Below, one piece after another: positions 11,584-19,529 of a stretch of DNA of 64,000 nucleotides. Each line of letters opens with the position of its first letter. Positions within the stretch are counted from its first letter, which is position 1. The DNA is taken from contig JABYQR010000205.1 in the NCBI GenBank assembly GCA_022592445.1, positions 18,439 through 82,438 of the forward strand, given 5' to 3'. Under the pieces are notes generated by a model, which saw only the letters and a list, made by a program, of their open reading frames with translations, searched no databases and was not told the origin of the DNA. The DNA comes from Cytidiella melzeri. Lineage: Eukaryota; Basidiomycota; Agaricomycetes; Polyporales; Irpicaceae. A program made the position numbers and the translations under genes.

Positions 11584-14500
11584 ATGGTTGCAAGGGCACA
11601 ATCGTCTGCGTCGGGTGTCATCGCGCTGCTGTCTGAGCCAGAGCCGTTGCTCCAGCAGCACGCCCTCAAAGCCTTGAACGCCGTCGTACCACAGTTTTGG
11701 GCGGAAATCTCGGAGAGCATCGAGCTCATGTGCGTAATATGCCACACTGTTTTGCTGCTATGTTTTTGTGATGCTGAAACAGCTCATGTGCAGTGAATCG
11801 TTATTTGAGAACGACGAGCTGCCGCAAGATGCTCGAGATGCAGCGGCGTTGCTTGCAAGTAAAGTGTACTATTACCTCGGAGAATACGACGAGGCCCTGT
11901 CGTTTGCGCTGAATGCGGGGTCTGCGTTTGAGACGGAGGGAGTCACTCCCGGTGCGGAGGAGTATGTCGAGACGGTGATTTGTGAGTTTCTCCCTCAATA
12001 CAGGGCTACTTGAGGTCGTAATCTTGCTGTCCTCCTTGATAGCGAAAGCACTGGACCGATATGTGGAAGCGCGACAGGCAGTCAAAACTCCCACGGCAAT
12101 TGACTCCAAACTACAAGGAATCATCGAGGGTATATTACGCCGATGTATAAGGGACGGAGAGTACAAGCAGGTAAGCTGAATCCTCCGTATACCACTTGAT
12201 GACCCCTCAAGACTTATTTACCGACTCTTTTTACCCCCTAGGCGATTGGTATCGCACTCGAATCCCACCGTCTCGACGTCATAAGCGACATTTACAAACT
12301 CACCAAAGACACCTCACTCCTCTCATATGCCATGGACGCCGTACTCGATGCCGGCTCCTCGCTCTCTTACCGCGACGAAATTCTACACTTCCTCCTCCCC
12401 CTCTTCCCACCTGCGTCAAGCAAAGACCGTTCGCCACACGTCCACTCGATCACACGTCTCTTAGTGACACTCGGCTCGCCGGAGCTTACAATTCCTTTCT
12501 TGACAAACTTTGTGCCAAACGAGAAGCTGCTAGCGTATCAGTTTGCGTTTGACCTTGTGGAAGGTGGCGCCCAGGACTTCTTGGAGAGTATAAGGGGTGG
12601 GCTGCCCGAGGGCACAGAGGTACTTATTCTTCATAGCTTGCTTGTCAGGATAGACGACTGACCATACGCAGGAAACGAAGGATATTTTTGACAAAATTCG
12701 TGAAATCCTCGCTGGGCAGCGATCTGTGAAACTCTATTTGGAGTTCTTGAGGAGAAATAACAAGACCGATATGCTCATTTTGAAGCATACCAAAGTATGT
12801 ATTCATGATCGTTTCACTGTGAATGAATGAACAAGATGCTCATCACTCGTTATCGACAGGAATCATTGGAGCCGAGATCCTCGATTTACCACGCCGCTCT
12901 CACCCTCCAGAACTCGTTCATGCACGCCGGCACCACCTCTGACGTCTTCCTCCGCGAAAACCTCGAATGGCTCGGACTCGCCTCGAACTGGTCGAAATTC
13001 TCCGCCACAGCGGCGCTCGGCGTCATCCACAAGGGACATTTCAACGAAGGCATGAACATTCTCGGACCGTATCTCCCCCAACAGGGTATTCCAGATAGCG
13101 GCATTCCAGGCGCTGCGTACTCCGAAGGAGGTTCGCTGTATGCTTTGGGCCTCATCAATGCCGGATGCGGTAGCGGCCAGGAGATCGAAGGGTACCTCCG
13201 TGATGCACTTAAAGCTGCGACCAACGAGGTAGTGCAGCACGGTGCAGCGTTGGGCCTCGGTGTCGCTGGCATGGGTGGGAAGAATACCGACGCGTACGAT
13301 GAGCTGAAGAGCACGCTGTACAACGATTCTGCTGTGTCTGGGGAGGCCGCTGGGTATGCTATGGGGCTGGTCATGCTTGGGACGGGTAATTTGGAGTATG
13401 CGGATGAGATGTTGCAGTATGCGAGGGAGACGGCGCATGAGAAGATCATTCGTGGATTGGCGATTGGCTTGGCGTTGATATTCTACGGACGACAGGAGCA
13501 GGCGGATAAGATGGCGAAGGATTTGCTAGCTGAAAAGGTTTGCTATGGGCTATTCACTGTATGTTCGGACCTGAGTCTGACTGATTGTTACCTATAGGAT
13601 CCTATTCTCCGATATGGCGGTGTCTACACGCTTGCACTTGCATACGCTGGGACAGCGGACAACGCGGCAATTCGCAAGCTGCTGCACGTCGCTGTCTCTG
13701 ATACTTCGGACGACGTTCGCCGTGCAGCTGTCACCGCACTTGCGTTCCTCCTCTTCAAGAACCCATCGCAAGTACCTCGTATCGTGCAGCTTCTCAGCGA
13801 GAGCTACAACCCACATGTCCGCTGCGGTGCCACCCTCGCTTTGGGTATCGCCTGTGCCGGGACCGGACTCCAGGACGCCATCGACATCTTGCAACCCATG
13901 ACCAAGGACGGCACAGACTTTGTCCGTCAAGGTGCCTACATCGCCCTGGGAATGATTCTCGTGCAGCAGTCGGAAGCATCATCGCCAGCACTTGCACCGA
14001 CTCGGGCAGCATATAACAAGGTCATTTCAAACAAGCATGAAGACCCCATGGCTCGGTTTGGTGCAGTGCTTGGACAAGGTCTGATTGATGCTGGTGGCCG
14101 GAACGTGACTATCAGTCTGCAGAGCAGGGCGGGGAGCCGGAACACGAGTGCTATCGTTGGTATGGTGTTGTTCTGCCAATTTTGGTATTGGTATCCGTTG
14201 GCGCATTGCGCTTCGTTGGCGTTTGAGCCGACGGGTATTGTCGGGCTGGATGAGCATCTTCGAGTACGTGGTTACTTGACTGGTTCAAAACGTGGACATG
14301 CGCTTACTGTATCGTAAAGGCACCGGTCTTTGAGTTCGTGTCTAATGCGAGACCCAGCCTGTTTGCGTATCCTAAGCCGACAGAGCCTCCAAAAAAGGAA
14401 GCTGTCACCAAGGTCGCTACGGCTGTGCTGTCTACGACGGCGAAAGCAAAGGCCAGGGAGAAGAAGAAGGCTGCCGCTGAGGGAGAACAAATGGATATCG

Positions 14501-15109
14501 TAAGTTGAGACATTGTTCAGCTGCCTATTGCATTCTAACTTTTCTGCTTAGGACGATAAGGAGAAAAAAGACGTGGAGATGAAGGTGGAGGATAGCCCGA
14601 CGGCAGAAAAGCACGGCGACATCTCACCTATCACAGGCTCGATATCCAACCTCGCCGACGCCGCACCCGCACCTGAGCCGACAAGTGAGACTCTTTCCAA
14701 CTTTTCGCGCGTCACGCCTGCCCAGATGGGGCATATCACGTTCCCTCCTGACGGTCGGTATCAGCCCGTTCGTCTGGTGGCGACACAACCTGCGCCGTCC
14801 CGGAGATCGTTCAAGTCTGTGCTGTCAACGGAGAAGTACGCTGGTGGGGGTGGTATCTTGCTCTTGATCGACCAACGACCGAGCGAGGAGTCGTCGTACA
14901 TTGAGCTGAGTGTATCCGCTGTGCCACCGGTGGAGGAGGAGCCACTGCCCGCCAACCCCCCGGCTCGCAATATTGCGCTTGACCCGGATGCGCCGGAAGC
15001 AGCTCCGCCAGAGCCATTCGAGGTGAGCGCGATTGTGGTCATCATCGCTTATGAGCTGCATGCTAATCGTGATCTTATCGCACAGTATCCATTTGACCAT
15101 GATACGTAG
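11584..15109 (+). CDS. RPN2: 26S proteasome regulatory subunit RPN2 (PSMD1), 993 aa
   Basis: Largest non-ATPase scaffold of the 19S base, which docks RPN10/RPN13 and ubiquitin factors. Exons: 11584-11729, 11794-11981, 12043-12170, 12242-12619, 12672-12794, 12860-13537, 13598-14263, 14320-14499, 14552-15022, 15086-15109. The N-terminal helical region has [19 protein letters not shown]. The proteasome/cyclosome repeats cover roughly residues 420-780 (repeated [10 protein letters not shown] and [12 protein letters not shown] types). A KEKE-like charged stretch follows, and the protein ends PEPFEYPFDHDT; the PEPFEY end is typical of the family. The last intron (63 nt) is a multiple of three without a stop, so its retention would add 21 residues; the conserved end argues for splicing. 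Confidence 0.96.
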
Positions 15110-15796
15110 ATGCAATACCGTTCTGTGTAGGCAATGTAATTTTGGTGGACCCGTATACAATACTGTTTCTACACTCTGCAGGTTCGGTCATATACAGCGC
15201 CTTACTTGTTGGTTTCCCCTATCATAGTGGCTACAGAAAACTTGGTTTGTAGATCTAGAGATAGGAACACTACTTGAAAAGGAAGGTTTGATGCTGTGAT
15301 GTGACGTGGCAGCTCAAAAGTGCGGGCACACCATATTGTCACTGATCTCAGCCACAAACAGCTGGTTCTTGGAAACAAATGTCAAACAAATAAGTCTACA
15401 AGCCAGTGCAAGGCACTGTACATATATTGCTTGTTTCGTCCCAAACATGTTTTATCTCATCTCTCATCAGTGCTGCACACAAATTGCAAGATATATAAAG
15501 CCCCTTGCAATCAACCATTGTTTTCCCTTAGCACACCCCCATTTCTCCAAGTCTTTCCATTTTCTCTGGTGGACTTGCCTTGGGTCACTGTAGTATTGAC
15601 ATTGTTCTCACTGCTAGCCATCTTGCCATACCCTTTTCAAACTGCCCGTTGACACACCTCTGCTGTTCTTATTGTCAGTAAGTGGATGGTTGTTTGTATT
15701 GTGCTGCCTTAGGTCACTGTACTGAAGATGTTCTTACAGCAACCCATTTTTCTGCATCCTCCTCAAATTGCCCACTCTTCGATATCTGCTACTGTC
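15110..15796. other. RPN2 3' flank grading into a CpG-poor tract
   Basis: After about 15,300 the base composition changes: CpG becomes very rare while CA and TG are common, unlike the gene to the left. A TATA-like tatataaa at 15492-15499 sits some 300 bp upstream of the next ORF. No gene is recognised in this stretch. Confidence 0.5.
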
Positions 15797-16207
15797 ATGC
15801 AGTTCTCAACCTCTCTCATTTTGCTTGCTGCCATCATTGCCAGCATGGTTTGTACAGTACCTGTGTCTGCCTTGCCATACAGCAGTAGAGGACTGGACCT
15901 GAAGGGACAGAACACAGACACAGGCACCTCTGATGCATGGCACAAAGGCTCAGAGGAGCTAGTGGATTTAGCAGTTCATAGGGCTTGGCTGACTCACTGG
16001 TGGGGAAAGATGACAGTGGCTGAGGCAGAAGCCAAGCATTATACTGACTTGGCAAATGCAGAGTTCTTGAAGCATTGGACACCATCTTGGACACCTGATA
16101 AAATGCACACTGCTTATCAGTATAATAGTTTAGCATGGAAGGCAGCACAGAAACATCGGCAAGCTCAAGCAGCTTATAATGCCTTGTTACATTTGTCTCC
16201 AAAGTGA
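15797..16207 (+). CDS. small secreted protein, 136 aa, unrecognised, in CpG-depleted DNA
   Basis: Single open exon. The chosen ATG (15797) begins a clear signal peptide: a long hydrophobic stretch (LILLAAIIASMVC) ending near SALP. An in-frame ATG at 15728 would only add residues before it. The mature part is about 110 residues, rich in Ala, His and Trp (HWWGKM, KHWTPSWTP), with at most one Cys, so it is not a disulfide-stabilised effector type. The 411 nt contain one CpG, far below neighbouring genes, yet no stop interrupts the frame. It could be a true gene caught in a mutated repeat island or a young decaying paralogue. Confidence 0.5.
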   Translation: MQFSTSLILLAAIIASMVCTVPVSALPYSSRGLDLKGQNTDTGTSDAWHKGSEELVDLAVHRAWLTHWWGKMTVAEAEAKHYTDLANAEFLKHWTPSWTPDKMHTAYQYNSLAWKAAQKHRQAQAAYNALLHLSPK

Positions 16208-16842
16208 CACTATTAGAATAGGGTCGCAAAGCCTGAGAACCTTGTTTTGGTAGAAAACCCTCTGCTAAAGACACAATTATGTATTTTGAATAATGTGAGG
16301 TTGATGACACAGAGACGGGGCTCGATGTGACAAACAGGGACACAAAGTAGAAAACAACAAAGAGGTGGTGGCAGGCGTAGAGCACAATGCTTTCACCAGC
16401 TATCAGACTTTGTTCAAGTTGCTAGCCCAGTAAAGACCAAGTTAGTATTGAATACTACCAGCTATGTAGTACAGAGGGGGTTTGCTTACTTAGCCCAGTA
16501 AAGACCAAGAGGTCGAGATGGGGGGCTAGGAGTGTACATGCAGCATCTTATATAAACTTCAGGGACCTGTGCACAGACCATGTTAAGGGCAGACTTTGCA
16601 AGAAGTCGTGTGAATGAAGAACAATAGAACTACCTAAAGGAGAACAATAGCTATTGTCTGGACTCTGCCAAGACCTCTACTCGTGAGAGAATCTGTCTAA
16701 AAGGAGACCAATTATTGTATTCCATTCTCACACCTGTGAGAACACTCTACCATCAAGAGAACAATAGGAGTCCATGTGAACAGTGTTTATGACGTCAAAC
16801 CCTAGCTGTGGGCTGAGATATGTGTGTTGTGTGATGGCTTTG
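16208..16842. other. CpG-poor left flank of the chromovirus
   Basis: No coding signal. Contains a 19-nt direct repeat (see separate entry), a TATA-like tatataaac near 16550, and several copies of gaacaatag between 16,615 and 16,770. These suggest old LTR or other repeat debris, but no terminal repeats or target duplication could be assigned. Confidence 0.4.
16423..16509 (+). repeat. 19-nt direct repeat, 68-bp spacing
   Basis: The same 19 nt (tagcccagtaaagaccaag) occurs at 16423-16441 and 16491-16509. The intervening sequence is not repeated. It may be the footprint of an insertion or tandem duplication in old repeat DNA. Confidence 0.6.
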
Positions 16843-17291
16843 TGTCACGACCATGCACACTTTTTCCTTTCTTTTCCTTTTATTTTCGTTATCCTACCTT
16901 CTCAATTTCCTTATCTTATCTTATCGATGGTACATGGCTACTGCATGTGATCAAGTGCATGTGACAGACTGGTCACATGATCATAGAAGGTGCTGGAACA
17001 TTGTAGAACATCGCACCATAGCACACCATACATTCCCACGGCAGTGTTAGGAGTACAGACCCGGTACCAGGGGTCCTTGTCTGAGATGTATATAAACCCA
17101 CTCTGTAGCTCCCTAAAGACCTCAGATTCTACCTCCTGGTCTTTAGCTCATCGTTAGCTGCTCCCTCGTCGTCGTCTCTCCCCCTTTCATCATCATCATC
17201 CCTGTCGTCATCGTCCACGCGAGTTCGCTCGTCGTTCCTCCCCCGTCGTCACTTCCTCTCTCTTCATAAGAGTTTGGTTGTGTTCTTGACA
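16843..17291 (+). repeat. 5' LTR of the chromovirus
   Basis: Begins TGTCACGACC and ends CTTGACA. It contains a perfect 8-bp inverted repeat, CATGTGAC (16958-16965) and GTCACATG (16972-16979), and a TATA box tatataaa at 17089-17096. The predicted RNA start, about 30 nt downstream (17119-17125), falls at AGATTCTACCT (17124-17134), which is complementary to the primer-binding site after the LTR. Confidence 0.95.
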
Positions 17292-17293
17292 TT

Positions 17294-17304
17294 AGGTAGA
17301 ATCT
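17294..17304 (+). other. self-complementary primer-binding site
   Basis: AGGTAGAATCT starts two bases after the LTR end. It does not begin with the TGG expected for tRNA priming. It is the exact reverse complement of the 11 nt at 17124-17134, at the predicted 5' end of the element RNA. This is the arrangement of the self-priming Tf1 element of fission yeast. Confidence 0.75.
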
Positions 17305-17430
17305 CCGTACGCTCGCCTGGACGTCGCGCAACCGCATAAATTCCCTTTCCCCAAAGTTTATAAAAGTTTAGTCCCCCCGGTTTACCAGTACGTTGTATTG
17401 GCCCGAACCTTTGATCCTACATCTCATTTC

Positions 17431-18114
17431 ATGGTTATAGTGCCCAAGGACGTACGCATTCGTCGCCGCATACCCGAGTCCTTCTTTGAGGCTCGTCGAG
17501 AACTACGCGAGCAAGGACGTCCTCGTCCCTACACAGAAAAGGATCTTGAAGCCATCGTATCCTACGTCTCACGCCCTCACTACCATCCCCTGGGCACCAG
17601 GCTTCCTGCTTTCGACCACGAAAAGTTTGCTCGTGACAACGAGTCCATCAAGGAACGTGCACGCACAGAACGCGCACAAACCCTCGCAGAGCGAATTGAG
17701 AAACCGTCTCTCAAGGACCGCGTCTCCCAGGTACCCCCGCCACCTCGCCCAGACGCACAAAAACCTGTGACGCTCGATTTCCACAAGTTTTCCATCAAGG
17801 ACCAAGTCGGCATCCTCAAGCCGAAGATCGAGGCCACTACCAGACGCCTCAAGATCCTGATCGAACTCACTCGCGACCGCAACGACTCACAGGTTAGATC
17901 AGTCCTGTTACTCAACGACAAACTTCTGTACCTCACAGAACACACGGAGGAAGTACTCTCCACGCGCACGCCTGCCCAGCTCAAAGCACTGAACTGGGGC
18001 TTGCAATCAGTGGGACAGATCAACTTCACGCAATTGCGCAAGAGGTTGACAGAGGTTACGAGTCGAGTTGCTTTTGTAGCGGACGGAGGATACTTTGAAA
18101 AACTTCCTTTGTAG
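17431..18114 (+). CDS. chromovirus upstream ORF, 227 aa, function unknown
   Basis: First ATG of the frame is at 17431 and the frame ends in tandem stops TAGTAG (18112-18117). The product is basic and Arg-rich at the start (VRIRRRIPESFFEARRE), with predicted helical charged segments after residue 100. No retroviral motif is recognised. After the double stop the same frame stays open for 351 nt up to the Gag ATG, so ORF and Gag look like one long reading frame interrupted by two adjacent amber codons. It may be the N-terminal part of Gag or a separate ORF. Confidence 0.6.
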   Translation: MVIVPKDVRIRRRIPESFFEARRELREQGRPRPYTEKDLEAIVSYVSRPHYHPLGTRLPAFDHEKFARDNESIKERARTERAQTLAERIEKPSLKDRVSQVPPPPRPDAQKPVTLDFHKFSIKDQVGILKPKIEATTRRLKILIELTRDRNDSQVRSVLLLNDKLLYLTEHTEEVLSTRTPAQLKALNWGLQSVGQINFTQLRKRLTEVTSRVAFVADGGYFEKLPL

Positions 18115-18468
18115 TAGATAGCAATCATTGAGTGCGATAACCGTTTCCACGTCTTCGATCCCGACGATCTTCAGGATTGTCACGATAACGAAGAGGACCA
18201 CGCGTATATTGAAATCTGCGAACAACAACCGTGTCCAAATCGAAATCAAAAGTTTGTAGTATCCCGTCATTTCAGAGAAGGACAACGATACCGTGGATAC
18301 GTAGCCTGCGATAACAGTCAGATACCGCTGATTGTTGGAGTTCCTGAAGAAGTCGAAGTCGATACCAGTTTAGTTGTACCGGAAAACCCACCGACTCCAC
18401 CAGACGTCACCCCCATTATTCCTGACCCCATCACTACTCCTGAAACCGTTTCCCCCACTCCCACCACA

Positions 18469-19446
18469 ATGACAACACCCGCGGTTGATCCCGCCCTGGT
18501 TGCAGCCATTGTAGCTGCAGTCGCGCAAGCAATGCCCAGACCGCAGGTTACGGTCAACAACAATGATTCCAAGCCCGACAGATACAAGGGCGAACATGGT
18601 CGTGACCTGGAACGTTTTCTGTCCCAGTGCGAGGCTTACTGGGTGACTGCCAGTATCACGGACGAGAAAACCAAGGTCCTGACGGCCATCTACCGTCTGT
18701 CGGAGAAAGCTGCCCAATGGGCAATACCAGTCACAGATCACATGGCTGACCACAACGGTGATCTGCCGGCCAATCTTGATACGTGGGCTAAGTTCAAAAC
18801 TGAACTCAAAAAGTACTTTGGCGATGCAACGCCCGAGGATACTGCCATTCGCGAACTGGAGAAGCTCTGTGGAGCTGAAAAGAAGGAAAAGAACGCGCGG
18901 GATGTCGGCACATACGTCACTGACTTCCAGTCATACGTGGGTCGCATCAACGGGTTGAGCGACAAAGACAAGGAGATCCGGTTCATAAAGGGTCTCCCTG
19001 AATACATCTATGGGCGGCTGGCAACGGCCGAAGCACCTCCAGCCAATTACCAAGGCTGGATTGATAGGTCCCTGAAAATGGCAGCCGCATACGCCCGCAT
19101 CAGGGAGACAACGGAAAAGAAAACTCTGTCTGTTCCCCCGTCAACTACGTCGAGACCCACCCAGTCTCAGCCCAGGTTTACTCCGGTTCCCCGTCCTTCC
19201 AACGGTCCAGTTCCCATGGAGGTCGATGCCTCCAAAATGCAACAAGGTCGGCGGTGTTACAACTGTCAAGAGATTACCACCGACCCCGGTCACATCGCAC
19301 GCACGTGCACCAAACCGGCAGTCCCACGCCCACCACCTCGAGGGACTCGTGTGGCTGCTACCACTGGAGAGGTATTTCTTCTCGGGCCGAAGAAAAGAAG
19401 CCTGAGAGGGAAGAAGCGTCGAGCTCGTCGGGAGTGTCGGAAGTAA
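18469..19446 (+). CDS. Gag polyprotein of the chromovirus
   Basis: Structural protein forming the virus-like particle. The start is the ATG at 18469, though the frame is open from 18118. Residues 35-225 resemble the retrotransposon Gag capsid region (RYKGEHGRDLERFLSQCEAY; FKTELKKYFGD). A zinc knuckle follows near residue 263 with spacing C-x2-C-x8-H-x4-C instead of the usual C-x2-C-x4-H-x4-C. The frame runs on to 19446, but the residues after about 19,370 look like out-of-frame translation; the natural continuation is in the -1 frame (next entry), pointing to a 1-nt deletion. Confidence 0.85.
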   Translation: MTTPAVDPALVAAIVAAVAQAMPRPQVTVNNNDSKPDRYKGEHGRDLERFLSQCEAYWVTASITDEKTKVLTAIYRLSEKAAQWAIPVTDHMADHNGDLPANLDTWAKFKTELKKYFGDATPEDTAIRELEKLCGAEKKEKNARDVGTYVTDFQSYVGRINGLSDKDKEIRFIKGLPEYIYGRLATAEAPPANYQGWIDRSLKMAAAYARIRETTEKKTLSVPPSTTSRPTQSQPRFTPVPRPSNGPVPMEVDASKMQQGRRCYNCQEITTDPGHIARTCTKPAVPRPPPRGTRVAATTGEVFLLGPKKRSLRGKKRRARRECRK

Positions 19447-19529
19447 CACTCAAAGCCGTGCTAGGAGAATTGGAGAAGTTAAGGGCGGAGAACGCCGACC
19501 TCAAGAAGAGACTTGAGGAGGGTTTTTGA
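19372..19529 (+). CDS. Gag C-terminal coiled coil, displaced by -1 frameshift
   Basis: In the frame one base back from Gag there is a charged, Ser-rich linker and then a leucine-zipper-like helix (LKAVLGELEKLRAENADL) ending at TGA 19527-19529. This has clear protein character and follows directly on Gag, so it is taken as Gag's true C-terminus. The exact crossover point is not determined; no canonical slippery heptamer was found between Gag and this segment, so a deletion is more likely than programmed shifting. Confidence 0.65.
19520..19526 (+). promoter_or_regulatory. candidate programmed -1 frameshift site GGGTTTT
   Basis: The heptamer fits the X XXY YYZ rule (G GGT TTT in the coiled-coil frame). 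It is followed immediately by the in-frame stop TGA. Slipping back one base moves translation exactly into the Pol frame (TTG ATT CGG), which is open from here for over 3 kb. Confidence 0.7.

Noticed and set aside
17033..17039. TTCCCAC (CSL core) in each LTR, and a single copy near 41,068
   Set aside because: Isolated 7-mers are expected several times in 64 kb; only the cluster at 2070-2143 stands out.
16853..17050. Hydrophobic 65-codon ORF in the LTRs (also 23498-23695)
   Set aside because: Lies in U3 upstream of the LTR TATA box and has only low-complexity T-rich translation.
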